Below the pieces are notes generated by a model. It searched no databases, was not told the DNA's origin, and saw only the letters and a program-made list of their open reading frames with translations. From positions 124,001 through 188,000 of the forward strand of contig PSQN01000017.1 in the NCBI GenBank assembly GCA_002989075.1: DNA of 64,000 nt, read 5' to 3'. Positions 23,638 through 35,178 of this stretch are shown piece after piece. Numbering within the stretch: the stretch's first letter is position 1; every line of letters begins with the position of its first letter. Source of the stretch: Arthonia radiata (lineage: Eukaryota; Ascomycota; Arthoniomycetes; Arthoniales; Arthoniaceae). The translations under genes and the position numbers were made by a program.

Positions 23638-24291
23638 ACATCGAAGATACATGGGCTGAAGAAGAGAGGGAGAACAGCAATACCCGTCCAGGGTGGAGAT
23701 GACACAGGCGAGCTGTCTGCGCGTGAGCGCCAGGGGTCAAGCGCCGCTCTCTGTGTTGATTGTCACCACATTTGCTTTCCGCAAGAACCACACCAACAAG
23801 CATCACAAGGTAATAAGATCAAATCTCAGCCGCCCAGGCCGTCGAGCGGCGTTGCACATCTCAAAGGGGCAAGAACCGGCCCGTGGGTCGAAAATACCCC
23901 GCAAACCCGGCAGCACCGGGGACAGACGTCACATCCCGCCAGACCCAAACACGTAATTTGCGTTAAGGAACTCAACACTCCAGCGATTCACTACTGCCTT
24001 ATCGCCCTTCATCTCGACCTCCCTCTCTTCTTCTGCTATCTGCATCTCTTCACCACTCACATTGAAACATTTGAAAGCTCGGGCTGTGTCCCTTCCCTCG
24101 TCTGAGCAGTGTTTGAAGTCCCGCTCGCATGATCCCCTCGCATCTGAACCTTTTCTACAGCCTCTCTACACGAGCCTACAACTTCGCCATACTGATGAAA
24201 AATCCATCTGAGTTGTTCGATATCAGCGAGCACTCATCGGCCGAGTGCGGCGACATCAAACGCGTGTCTACTTCGACCTGAAGCCGAGGCC
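23638..24291. other. Intergenic and acyltransferase leader
   Basis: Gap between two plus-strand genes. Its last part holds the upstream ORF listed separately. CT-rich runs at about 24,000-24,060 probably belong to the acyltransferase promoter. Confidence 0.5.
24129..24281 (+). promoter_or_regulatory. 50-codon upstream ORF ahead of the acyltransferase
   Basis: An ATG at 24,129 opens a frame of 50 codons (begins MIPSHLNLFYSLSTRAYNF) that stops with TGA at 24,279-24,281, only 10 nt before the acyltransferase ATG at 24,292. If the mRNA starts upstream of 24,129, ribosomes would have to skip or reinitiate, so this could lower translation of the main frame. Whether it is transcribed cannot be told from sequence alone. 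Confidence 0.45.
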
Positions 24292-26640
24292 ATGGCACGC
24301 TACTTGGACGAACATAAGCACATGAGCATCGTGCTGTACGACTTCCTGCTATGGCTTATGTCCGTGGTTCTCGATCTGTTCTTCCGAGAAGTCCATCCAC
24401 GCAGCTCCTGGAAAATCCCTCGGAGTGGGCCAGTGATCTTCGTCGCTGCCCCGCATGCGAACCAGGTGAGCAGGATATGTGCAATCAACCACGCAAGAAG
24501 TTAACACCTGGTGTAGTTTGTAGATCCCCTTTTACTCATGCGACTCATTCGGACAGAGGCACACCGACGCGTCGCCGTACTCATCGCGGAAAAATCTACG
24601 AAGCGCAGATTTGTTGGCTGGATGGCGCGAAAGATGGGCGCGCTGTCTGTTGGCCGTGCTTTAGACAGCACAAAGCCAGCGAAGGGAAGAGTCTACATGC
24701 CAAGCCCAGACAACGACCCGCTGTTGATAAGAGGTGTTGGAGCAAATTTTGAAGATCACAGCGTGCAAACTGGCGGCTTACTTGTTTTGCCCTCGGTCAA
24801 CCACGTCGCTGCAAACGCCGAGATTGCTGAAATACCTAGTGCAGAAGAGCTGCGCCTCAAAAAGCCTTTGACTGGACCTGTTGCAGTCCAGCAGCTGACG
24901 GGGAGGCTTCAAGAGCACAAAGAGCATCCCAAGTCGAAGAAAACTGTCGCTGAACAGATCAACGAATCACGCAATGAGGAGGGAACAAAGTTTGGAATCG
25001 CACCAAAGGTTGATCAGTCAAAGGTGTATGATGCCGTTTTCGACAAGCTGAGCCGGGGAGGCTGCGTTGGTATATTCCCGGAGGGAGGAAGTCATGACCG
25101 GACAGAGCTACTTCCTTTGAAAGCTGGTGTTGCCATCATGGCTCTTGGAGCATTGGCAAATGACCCGAGTTGTGGATTGAAGATCGTACCCTGCGGGATG
25201 AATTACTTCCATGCACACAAATTCCGTTCGCGAGCCGTTATCGAGTTCGGTACACCTCTCGAGGTACCTCCAGAGCTGGTCGAGCAATATAGAAGCGGCA
25301 TCCGACGAGAAGCGATCGGCACAATGTTACAGTTGGTATACGATGCGTTAGTGTCAGTTACAGTGACGAGTCCGGACTATGAGACTCTCATGCTCATTCA
25401 AGCCGTACGAAGGCTATACAACCCTCATGGGAAGAAACTCCCCCTGTCCATGGTCGTTGAGCTTAACAGGAGACTCGTGAAGGGATACACTCATTACCGG
25501 GAAGACCCGCGCATCGTCAATCTCAAGAAGAGCGTGCTAGATTACAACAAGTCGCTGATGGCGCTCAACGTTCGCGATCACCAATTAGCCTACGCCAAAT
25601 TTTCCGTTCTCAAAGTGGTGGGAGTTTTGTTCTATCGGATCGGCAAGATTGCAGTACTCGCAGCTGCAGTTCTACCGGGTCTGGCGCTATTTTCTCCAGT
25701 CTTCATCGCGGGAAAGCTCATCTCAATCAAGAAGTCTAGGGAAGCGTTGGCAGCATCAACAGTCAAAATACAGGCGCGTGACGTTGTTGCGACCTGGAAG
25801 GTGCTAGTAGCCATGGCTCTCGCACCTGCACTTTATACTTACTACAACATCTTGTTTGGATTCTGGACTTATTACAACCGCATCCAGGGCTATGTTCCTG
25901 ACTGGGTGCCCATTTGGTCTGTGGTTATGTTTGGGACGATTTGGTTCCCCGCGATCACGTTTGCAGCGCTGCGCTTCGGCGAGGTTGGTATGGATATCGC
26001 CAAGTCGCTTCGGCCTCTGGTCTTGTGTCTCAACCCGTCGTCTGGCAACACATTTGTGAAGTTAAGAAAGCGACGAGAAGAGCTTGCAACGGAGGTCACA
26101 ACTCTCATTAACGAGCTGGGACCGGAGCTCTTCCCAGACTTTGACGCGCAGCGTATAATCACAGCAGGCGAGGCTTCACGACCCAAGACACCCGATTCCC
26201 CGGCGAAAGCTCAAAGCCCGACTTGGAGCAGTCTCCTACAAATGACACCGCGCGATGGATCTCCAGACGGACGAGATCCTCAAACCAAAGCTAGTCTTGG
26301 GGGCGGCTCATCAATGACGGGCACTTTACCTCGCAATGAGTCTTTCAAAAATCTCTCGAGCTTCGGCTTCTTCGCCTCGAGGCCACAGACGCCGGCCTCA
26401 GCTCGCAGTCGGAGTCGTCCACCGTCGCTCAAGGACTTTGGTGGTCTCAGCGGAATGAGTCCTCTCGGATCAGCCTCTCACGCAGAGGACGTGAGTAAGA
26501 GGATACGAGGGGCGATGAGAGAGCGGGGAAGGCACCGGGTGTCGTCCAATGCGGACCTGGAGATTGAGCCGGACTCAGATGCGAGTAGCAGTGCAAGCAT
26601 GGATGGGGTCAATGGAGACTCAGGGAAGAAGACCGTGTAG
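24292..26640 (+). CDS. Glycerol-3-phosphate/dihydroxyacetone-phosphate acyltransferase (Gpt2/Sct1 family)
   Basis: ER membrane enzyme that adds the first acyl chain in glycerolipid synthesis, making lysophosphatidic acid. Exons 24292-24465 and 24517-26640 close to 765 residues, close to yeast Gpt2 and Sct1. Acyltransferase motif I appears as APHANQFVDP across the intron (His55, Asp61), and motif III as FPEGGSHDRTELLPLKAGV. Family features also include the early membrane helix (about 12-32) and several C-terminal membrane segments (VLFYRIGKIAVLAAAVLPG, ALAPALYTYYNILFGFW, WSVVMFGTIWFPAITFAAL). The last 150 residues are Ser-rich and probably a phosphorylated cytosolic tail, as in yeast. The His-to-Asp spacing is five residues instead of the textbook four; I believe this is normal for this fungal branch but could not check. 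Confidence 0.94.
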
Positions 26641-27237
26641 CGCGGCTTTGGCTCATGGTGGATGCTGGAGGCTTGTTTGATTGTGGCGATCCGAAACACT
26701 GCAAGAATAACATGGCTGTCTTTGATTGTCGTGTTGTTGCCGATACTGGGTACATGATGTGATTGATTATGAAATGGATCGGTTTGAGCGTAAGGGGAGA
26801 TTATTAGCGGACACGGAAAAACGGAGAAATGATGCCTGAAAAATCGGGAGACCATGTTTGTCGTGCACGCTTCGACTCAGCTCGTCCCCAACTGGGAAAG
26901 CTACACGCTGGGCCTGATTCAAGAATGGCCTGCAGCATCTCCCCGCCGATTCTCACAATCTCAATGCTCTTTGTCATTGCCAAAGAATCTGGTACAATAG
27001 CTTTGGCCAGCCAAGCACGCATGGCGACTGCGTGAAGCGGTCCTATCACCAACCCTCTCGACATTGCTGCTCCCTATCAACTCTCCTTCACAATCACATG
27101 CCAGATAAAGCTCCACCTCAATCTCTCGTGCTGCAGTAGCACCGTCGGCAAGTTTGCCAAATACTTCCAGCGACGCACACACACCTCTCCCCGGCATGTC
27201 ACCACTGGCCGTCCTTCCTTCGCCTCAAGCCTAGGTC
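26641..27237. other. Intergenic
   Basis: Gap between two plus-strand genes. Nothing specific is visible apart from a CT-rich stretch just before 27,238. Confidence 0.45.
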
Positions 27238-30200
27238 ATGGCTCCTTCTATAATATCCCACTTTCGCCCTCATCGACGCGTCGGTTCAACACCTACCTCT
27301 CCACAACCCGTGCAACATTTCCATACAGCTGCTGGAACAGGGTCGGCAAGCTCGCGCGCGCCAGGTCTTCGTAATGACTACACGGCTTCCCCAGCGTCAC
27401 CACCACCGTCTTCAACACCATCTCAGCCTCCCATACTGCCACCCATTGCACGCGTCACGTCACAAGAGGGCAGCCAATACAAGATCCGGGAGGATGGGCC
27501 GGATCGATCTGCCGCTGCGACTATTCAAAGGCGGCCGCAGACGAGCCAAACCGAATCTGCTTTCTCATCATCACGAGGTTCTTACATCCTTCCACCAATA
27601 GAGCGAGTCTCTTCACAGCACGAAGACGTCAGCCCCGTGTCGCCTGTTTCGCCTGTTTCGCCTGAAGGAGAGGCCCTAGAAGAGACGCGCAAGCTGTCGG
27701 AGCCAAGCGCTGGCGATCATGCGCGAAGAGTTTCTCCTAGGCAGTCGAAGACTCGAGCCAGCTTTGCGGCCTTTGGGCGAACGCAGACTATGCCTGGCTA
27801 CATAGAACCTCTGGATACCAACAAACCTCCTCAGACGCCTCAGACGCCTTCAAACAGCAGTCGCACTCAACCGCAGCAAGAAGCACCCTTTCTCCACCCA
27901 CAGTCAAATCAAGCTGCATCTCCCGCGTCGAGCGTATCGTCATTTCATAAGACTGCCTCCTCCACGAATCTGGCTATAGAGTCTTCACCCGCTTCTTCGA
28001 GATCCGCTCAAGGATCCAACGATAGAACCGTTCCATCTAGCCACCGAATGTCGCGCACCAAATTCAACCTACTAAACCCTGTGTCCCTTTTGAAGCGGCG
28101 GCGGACTTCACAGGTATTGGACAGCCATATCGAGGCACCAGCTACTCCAAACAGAACATTGAATATCCCCGTGATGGGTCTGCCTGCAGATTACGATCCT
28201 CGCATCAAAGGTAAAGGCATCCACAATTTTGACGACGGTCCTCGGCCCAAGCGAAACTACTCTACAAACGATATGGCAGGCATGGGGGCTCAGCCTGGGC
28301 AAGGCACGATCGATGGCAGTAAGAGACGAAGTTCAATACCTACATTGGGACCTGTACTGTTCGAGAACCAGTCTCCGCCGAATCGGGAAAAGGAGCATAC
28401 GCCTGTCTTTGTGGAAAACTTCGAGGAGGAAGAATCAAGCTTTCAAGGTCAAGGTGCTACAGCGGTGCAGAGGGAGTCTCTCGCCAACTCCCAGTTCTTG
28501 GCGCGCATGTCGAAGCAACTGGACTTTGATGCGCTTGACTTTTCCCCACCGTTTCTGCCTTCCAGAGGTCCGCCTTCAGACTCATCTGCTACTCCGCCGG
28601 CGTCGTCCACAGTACTAGGGACAAGCACACCCTTCTTTTCGCAGCATAGTCCTCCACCGCCTCAAGATCACCACATTACTGGAAATACCGACAAATTGTC
28701 GATCCGCCTCAGTTCGGACCAAAGCACCGCACGCAGTTCTACTTCGAATGAGACAAAAGCCACGTCGCCCCCTCAATCCCCATCTACGACCACCAAGGAC
28801 CGGCAAAGTCGGTCGCTTGACCCATCTTCCCAATTCAACGCTGAACTATCACATCTGCCCAGTACTGCAAGTAGGGTGTCCCGCTTTAGCTTTCAGCTGA
28901 ACAGTGATCAGACGATTGAGCAAGAGAAGGCCCTTGAAGAAAAGCACAAGCAAAAGCATGAGTCGCAAACATCCAAGCGTGATTCTAGGTTCGAAGAGCT
29001 CGATGAAGAGGATGTGGACTATGATGGCATGTTAGATGACAATGGCTATGAAGAAGAAATACCAATCAATGGAGAAGAGGAAGACTTCAGCTCTACAGTG
29101 GCAGGCCTCAGTGACAAGCGCTTGTCCGCTTTCGCGGCTCCAAATACCAAGCTTTCTGCAGACGTCACTCGTACATCATCGCATAGTCACTACACAGAGG
29201 ACTCGGTCGAGACCTCAAATCAAGGTGAGATATCCGGCAGCACCGAGCCAGTGCAAGGCTTAGGCCTACAAAATACCGACCTTTCCTCATCCCACCATGA
29301 AGTCCCTCCCGAGCAGGCGTCTGATTTTGATGACATGTACTTTGACGATGGAATCATTGACGATGGAATCGTTGACGATACTGGACCTGCCGAAAGTTCG
29401 ACAGCGTTCGACGAATCCTTGCTTGACAGCCCTCGGCAGCAGAAGTTCGAGGAAGAAACAATCTGTGAAGAGTTTCCTACCCCAAAGCATCGTGCAGCAG
29501 CTTTCACCGAATCAGTTGCATGGCGTCGTGAGCACGTTCCTAACCACGACGAAGCAGAGCCTGGAAAAATCGTTACACACGAAGACGAGACACCAACGAG
29601 AGCTATCGCTGCTCGCTTGATCCAAGAGTCCGAGCCTCAGGAAGCCTCAGCGCTCGGCGGTGGCTTGAACGCTTACCATAGCGCCCTCGCGGAGGCTGCA
29701 TCCAGAGCAGCAAGGGATGGAAAGTTCACCAGGCAGAACACTATCATGACGGCCTCCTCTATCTACTCGCCCATTGAGTCGCCTGCTGAACGTTCCACCA
29801 CGCGTTCCTTTGTGAACGATGATGACGAAACGCTAGGGACACGGCAAGCCTTTGAAGATATTGACGACGAAGACGACCAATTCGTTGCCGAGGCGAACGC
29901 AGATGCTTTGGCTTCGGAGGACTCGGAGTTCTATGGGCAGGAGTTCGGGTTCTTTCGCAACCCCAACGCCACTGGTGACGGGCAGCTGCATAACGGAGGC
30001 TACTTCGGTCAGGCGAACTTTCTGGGGGCGTCGACGCGGAATCGAGAACCGAATTTGACGCCAATCACCGAGCGTAGCGAGTACAGCACGCGCAACTCCA
30101 TCATTTGTGGCACGCCGTGGGGTCCTCCCAGCGGAGGTCCGTGGGGATCATCAAGCTCAAGCAATCAGCACAACATTATGAGCCCTGGCTTGAAGGAGAT

Positions 30201-31131
30201 TGCGGCTAGCATGGGAATGGACGACGAAGACATGACTCTGGGACAGCTGCTGCGTTTGCGAAAGGAGGCCTTCGGGTCTGGGATGGGCAGCGGGCCACAG
30301 AGCGGACATGTCAGTTCCAGCTCAAATGACAGCTCGCCGACCAGCCAGCACAATCCTTCACCATCAGCTGGCCGTGGACCGAACTTAGCTGGAGTCTGGC
30401 ATTCGTACGACGGGCAAGCACGACGACCGTCAGAGTCAGAGCTTCCGCTTGTGCGAGAAGCCCCAGAAGAGAGCATTGGCAGTGGGCGAGAGAGTCCCAT
30501 TGGCGACAGTGTGACGCTCGGTACCGCTCGGGCCATACTCTACAAGGCGCGTGCACAACAGCGGCGAGGTTCAGCGGCTGATGTGCTGGCTCAGGAGTAC
30601 TCAGACATGATCCAACTCAACAGCAGCCCAGTACCAATCATAGCTGAGCCTACTAGACCGACGCCGCCGACGTCGCCCTCTCAGAAGAACTTCGAGTTTG
30701 CATCACCGGCTACAGCCTCTTCCCCGCCGTCTATTGCATCGCCAACACCCCATCGCATACCTGCAGAACCGGGTCTGGCCACTCCACCTGCTGCTCCACG
30801 ACACAGCTCACCTCTTTCGTCGCCGCGGGTTGCAAACACAGGGACTCCAGAGTCGCACGCGCTGCCATCACCGCCGATCGCTCTGATGCAAAAGTTTGCA
30901 TATCGACCCGCACCGGACGCCTATCGCAAGACCGGCTCACCATCTCAAATGGTGCACCATCGACGTCAGAGCAGTGCCGACAGTGGCTCAGAGAGCACAA
31001 GCAGCGTTGCTTACGTCCGAGATGTGGGCGAGGATGGCGTCGAGAGGTGGTATCTGGAGAAGAGGAAGAGAAAGAGCACTGGTGAGCTGCTCGTCGTGGG
31101 GAGGGAACCGGTGGAGGGCGGAAGGATATAA
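27238..31131 (+). CDS. Large disordered Ser/Pro-rich protein, function unknown
   Basis: One uninterrupted frame of 1297 residues. I do not recognise a named domain. The N-terminal third is rich in Ser, Pro, Thr and Gln, with a short SPVSPVSPVSP repeat near residue 137. Short ordered-looking blocks include SRTKFNLLNPVSLLKRRRTS (about 270-290), an acidic block DEEDVDYDGMLDDNGYEEE (about 588-606), MYFDDGIIDDGIVDDTGP (about 700-717), GGGLNAYHSALAEAASRAAR (about 810-830) and DDEDMTLGQLLRLRKEAFG (about 992-1010). The C-terminus ends in a basic ERWYLEKRKRKSTGELL motif. Many SP and TP sites suggest phosphorylation. The composition resembles conserved fungal proteins thought to act in cell polarity or signalling, but that is only a resemblance. 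Confidence 0.85.
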   Translation: MAPSIISHFRPHRRVGSTPTSPQPVQHFHTAAGTGSASSRAPGLRNDYTASPASPPPSSTPSQPPILPPIARVTSQEGSQYKIREDGPDRSAAATIQRRPQTSQTESAFSSSRGSYILPPIERVSSQHEDVSPVSPVSPVSPEGEALEETRKLSEPSAGDHARRVSPRQSKTRASFAAFGRTQTMPGYIEPLDTNKPPQTPQTPSNSSRTQPQQEAPFLHPQSNQAASPASSVSSFHKTASSTNLAIESSPASSRSAQGSNDRTVPSSHRMSRTKFNLLNPVSLLKRRRTSQVLDSHIEAPATPNRTLNIPVMGLPADYDPRIKGKGIHNFDDGPRPKRNYSTNDMAGMGAQPGQGTIDGSKRRSSIPTLGPVLFENQSPPNREKEHTPVFVENFEEEESSFQGQGATAVQRESLANSQFLARMSKQLDFDALDFSPPFLPSRGPPSDSSATPPASSTVLGTSTPFFSQHSPPPPQDHHITGNTDKLSIRLSSDQSTARSSTSNETKATSPPQSPSTTTKDRQSRSLDPSSQFNAELSHLPSTASRVSRFSFQLNSDQTIEQEKALEEKHKQKHESQTSKRDSRFEELDEEDVDYDGMLDDNGYEEEIPINGEEEDFSSTVAGLSDKRLSAFAAPNTKLSADVTRTSSHSHYTEDSVETSNQGEISGSTEPVQGLGLQNTDLSSSHHEVPPEQASDFDDMYFDDGIIDDGIVDDTGPAESSTAFDESLLDSPRQQKFEEETICEEFPTPKHRAAAFTESVAWRREHVPNHDEAEPGKIVTHEDETPTRAIAARLIQESEPQEASALGGGLNAYHSALAEAASRAARDGKFTRQNTIMTASSIYSPIESPAERSTTRSFVNDDDETLGTRQAFEDIDDEDDQFVAEANADALASEDSEFYGQEFGFFRNPNATGDGQLHNGGYFGQANFLGASTRNREPNLTPITERSEYSTRNSIICGTPWGPPSGGPWGSSSSSNQHNIMSPGLKEIAASMGMDDEDMTLGQLLRLRKEAFGSGMGSGPQSGHVSSSSNDSSPTSQHNPSPSAGRGPNLAGVWHSYDGQARRPSESELPLVREAPEESIGSGRESPIGDSVTLGTARAILYKARAQQRRGSAADVLAQEYSDMIQLNSSPVPIIAEPTRPTPPTSPSQKNFEFASPATASSPPSIASPTPHRIPAEPGLATPPAAPRHSSPLSSPRVANTGTPESHALPSPPIALMQKFAYRPAPDAYRKTGSPSQMVHHRRQSSADSGSESTSSVAYVRDVGEDGVERWYLEKRKRKSTGELLVVGREPVEGGRI

Positions 31132-33283
31132 TATCGATGAGGATGACGAGTGTCCATCGAATGCACTCAGCAAGCTGTATTACTACTTATTTTCGTGTCT
31201 GACCTGACACAAGCATAGCATGGAGGGTCACAGCGGGAGTTCTTAAAAGCATTTGTACGATATGGACAGCAAGATGAGACGAACCACATGGCATTATTGA
31301 AAGGCGTCTTCGGGAAACATTATTGCTATCTAATGAGATGATCTCGAACATTACCCCCTGCACGCACGAAACAATGATATGCTGTAATCGTGGATTATTG
31401 GCGTACTTGGCTTGTGCATCGAAAGCTGTGTGTGAGATAGTTGGGTACAGGTCTTGCCCATCTGGGCTAGGAGTACGTACCTGCCTCGATCCTGTCCTGT
31501 GGGTGGATCAACCATCACACCGTCGCCATCCGGAAATGCAGTCCCAGGCCCGGAAGGAGTGCCATCGCAAGCGCATAACGCCCCCCTTAAGACATGCCGG
31601 ACGAACTCCGCCAGAGCTACGAGACGACACAATCCACTGCCAAACGACCAGGCACGCCTATCACGAGACACTTGACTCTCCCTAGCGCAGGAGGAGGAGA
31701 GCGTGAATCATGGTACAAGAATGCAACACTCGCTTATCGTCTGGGCAGTGGGACGACCCGTGGGACCAGTGATGGGATGTATTGTCTCTGATGCGTCCAA
31801 GAGGCTGACCGAGGCACTTTTTAGATCTTGGACGTTGCACATCTAGACGAAAGCGTGGAGTGAGTGGCTGAAGGTATGTACCAAGCTTCATGGCGTGAGG
31901 GGCACGGGCTTTCCCACTCAAGGAGGCAGCTTCACACTGGAGCCGTGTTCTCGAAGGCTCACCGAAGACAGCTGTAAAGAGCAAGCAGGTGCCGAGTCCA
32001 CTAGAGGCAGACATGCAGCGTACAGTAGCTGCAATAACGAAGATCGTTAATCCCCACACTGCTTATGTATGTAGAGATACCAAAGTCACTTGGACTTGGC
32101 AGCAAGGCTTGGAAGTCAAGGCGAAGTTCAGCCATCCACCAGGCCCGAAGTAGACAAGCGCCCCGGCTGGCCCCTTTTGGGCGCCGTCGATCACGCGAAT
32201 TACGGATCGCGCTACGTCTCAAAGTTCGACGCGACGCTCACGCAATCTGGACAAGGCGCACCCACGTGCGAGTCAAGATACTCGAATTTCTCGGTCGCCC
32301 GGACACTCGGGATGTTGAAAGGACCAACACCAGATGCTGGCTGGCGAGGGGACGTGGGGCGCTGACCTAAGAGCGTCCGCACGCAGGTACTGGTCGGGTA
32401 CGTGTCACGTGGTGGATGCGAGGCACGTCTGGAGGACTTCGGATCTCTTGCTGACGTCGGCACACGGGTCGGCGCTTCTGCCGCAAATCCTTCCTCTCCT
32501 TTGAGCCACTCGTCCCGTGTCTTGGTAAAGGCCGTTGATCATGTCCTTGGACGGCCAACAGTTCTTTGGAAAGTTCAATAAGACGAACTCTGCACGTCAG
32601 CACAGACACGTACTCGGACACCAGTGCAGAGTGCTCAGGTGTCTCCAAGTCGACGGACTTGCGCTTCAGCTTCCTCAAGCGACCCGAGATAATACTGATC
32701 TCCGTTACCAAAGACAGCATGCTGGTCTGGTTATCAGTGCTCTGTATCGCTGCAAGGGACGGGGTCAGCCCCGCGGGTCGTGGGAAAGCCCCAGCATCCC
32801 AGTATCTTCTCCATGCACGTGCCTGAAGGTGGGCACTGCGGCACGTCCTTTCTTCATCCGACACTGCATTTTCCTTCTTCCAGGTGCCCATGTCATGCTA
32901 GGGCCAAAACTTGCCCGCTCCCGGCACTCAATCACGTTGATCACGTCCCTCTGGCGCCACGTGAAGGAGGCCGCCCGGTTTGCATGCGGATTCTGAGGCA
33001 ACGATGCGGAGCTTGACCTCCCAGCATTCTAACTGCTTGCGTCTCATAAGCACGGCTGGTCCACTGCAACCCTTCCCAGCATCGTTCTTACGAGGTGAAC
33101 TGCGAAGCTGACGCTTTGCTCCCTTTTCGCCCTCTGCACTCCTCTCCTTATCGCCTCTGTTGTGCTTCCCACACGAAGACTGTGGTCAACACCGAGATCA
33201 CGGTGTGTGAACCACGGACGATTCTCCAGCACTAAGCCAGATACCATGCACTACAATCGCGCCGTAGAATCCATCTCATAATC
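31132..33283. other. Gene-poor stretch, 2.15 kb
   Basis: Overlapping frames on both strands but no recognisable product. The best candidate is a minus-strand frame at 32,367-32,891 that contains a helical, charged segment (LRKLKRKSVDLETPEH); I found no convincing start, introns or family, so it is not called as a gene. The last few hundred bases should include the promoter of the membrane-protein gene at 33,284. Confidence 0.4.
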
Positions 33284-34782
33284 ATGTCCATGTCAATTCC
33301 CCACGGCACATCACCTATAATGGACGATATTTCCGCGCGAGACGCGGTCTCACCTCTATTTGCTACATCGATTGCGTTCATCGTCATCAACACCATATTT
33401 CTAGTATTGCGCTTCTATACAGTGCTTTTCCTGAGAAGCAAACGCTTGGGACTGACGTGGGATGTGAGTAGCAAGGTCTGTCTTCGAGGACCTGAGTCGA
33501 AATACTAATCATACTAATTGTAGGACTGGTTCTTGATCCCAGCATATGTGTTCACCAATGCGACCGCCATCGCCGGTATCTGTGAGTTAGATCACGGGCG
33601 TATTGTAGTGTCCCACACAGACTGACGATTAGTATAGTAATGGCCCACTATGAAGGCGATGGGGACCCGGCGTACAGAGGTCACGATCAGATCCACGACG
33701 TGGGACGCCTTGTGCCAGTGTTGAAATGCATTTGGACTATTCTCCTGACCCTGACCGCCGCCTACGCTCTCACACGCTTCTCGATCCTGGCGTTGTATCT
33801 ACGGGTTTTCACCAGCAGATGGCTGCGATATCTGTCATATTTCTTCTGCGTCTTCATCACCTGCCAATGGATCGCCTACAGCGCCGCTACGATAGGGCAG
33901 TGCCGGCCGGTAAAGTTCTACTGGAACAAAAAAATAGATGGTCACTGCTTCAACATCGACAAATTTAACAAGTCATTCACGCCTGCCAATATCGCAGCGG
34001 ACTGCATTATCCTCATGATGCCGCTCCCGACCATCCTGAGGCTGCACACTTCCAAGCTGCGCAAAGCCGGCTACATCACAATCCTGGGTATGGGCGCTTT
34101 GTGAGTGTCAAGATTTATTTAAGAGATGTTGCGCTCATACTAATAATCTATCTCCAGCGCGCTCGCAGCCTCTATCGTTCGCGCCGTCGTGCTCGACTCC
34201 AATTCGACCGTCGTCATCACACCAGGTAAGCTCCCCGAGATTGAGAAAGGCGCAACGACTTCCAAAACAAGCTAACAGCCCCACGCAGCCCTCACCAACC
34301 TCGAGGTCGAATGGCTTGTCATCGAGCCCTCCCTCTACTTCATCACCGCTTGCCTACCCACGATGCACCCGCTCTTCCGCCTTTTTGCACCACGCCCCGT
34401 GCGGCGCGCCGCCGAAACGAAGATCGCCCGCGCCCGCCACAATCGCGCGCCCACGTTTTCCGGCGCCACGGACTCCCAGCCCTTCGCACGGCTTACCGAC
34501 GATGACTCGGGTGTCTCCCGAGAGCGACATCGCGCGGGTTCGAAGACGGGCGGAAACACCTTCAGCGAGACGTTCGGCGCGGCGGGCGGTTTGCAAGATA
34601 GCGAGGTCGAAGCGACGGCAGGAGGCGGCGGTGATAGGAGGAGGCGGAAGGAAATGGAGAGGGGCGCGGAGGCAGTGCCGATGAGTGATTTGCGGCAGGT
34701 GGAGACTGGGGAGCGGATTATTGTGCACACGGAGATTATAGTGAGCCAGGAAGAGCGGATAGAGAATGTGATGGGCTTCTAG
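33284..34782 (+). CDS. Rhodopsin-domain (Pth11/SAT4-like) integral membrane protein
   Basis: Seven-helix membrane protein of the large fungal family sometimes annotated as rhodopsin-domain or Pth11-like; possibly a surface sensor, but the ligand is unknown. Exons: 33284-33463, 33524-33581, 33638-34100, 34158-34225 and 34289-34782; the frame closes to 420 residues. Conserved family features are DDWFLIPAY across the first intron, LTRFSILALYLRVF, the region around GQCRPVKFYWNKK, then DCIILMMPLPTILRL and NLEVEWLVIEPSLYFITACL. There is no CFEM domain at the N-terminus. The cytosolic tail after about residue 290 is charged and disordered. Confidence 0.9.
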
Positions 34783-35178
34783 GAGTGCGGGAGGATATGA
34801 TGTATGTGTATGAATTGTATATGATACCCGAGTTTCGAATGGAACAGAGAGAGGAATTGAAAAAGGCATGAAATATCGTGAGAAGTCTCTGCGCTTCTGT
34901 TCGTGAACGATGAGGCATACTATTCTGTCATATTACGCTTTCCAACATATAAGATACTAGAGGGCGCCTTTAATGGCTGTCATTGGAGCATCTAGATGCT
35001 CGTGGAGGGTGACCAGATTATGCCAATGCAAGACTGTCGTGACTGTACATATTTACATCTCGTCGAAGCCGGCCCTGCTGCACATGCACTGACATCGCCT
35101 CTCAACACGAATCGCACGCTCTCGCACAGCACTGCTCGCTATCCTCATCACCCACACGACCAAACTCTCAACCGCGAC
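34783..35178. other. Convergent intergenic gap
   Basis: Contains the 3' ends of the flanking genes. If the splice donor at the 3' end of the neighbouring small gene is used, part of this gap could be an intron or an exon of that gene. Confidence 0.4.

Noticed and set aside
32367-32891. 174-codon minus-strand frame with a charged helical segment
   Set aside because: Could be a real exon, but I found no start, splice partners or family, and plus-strand frames overlap it.
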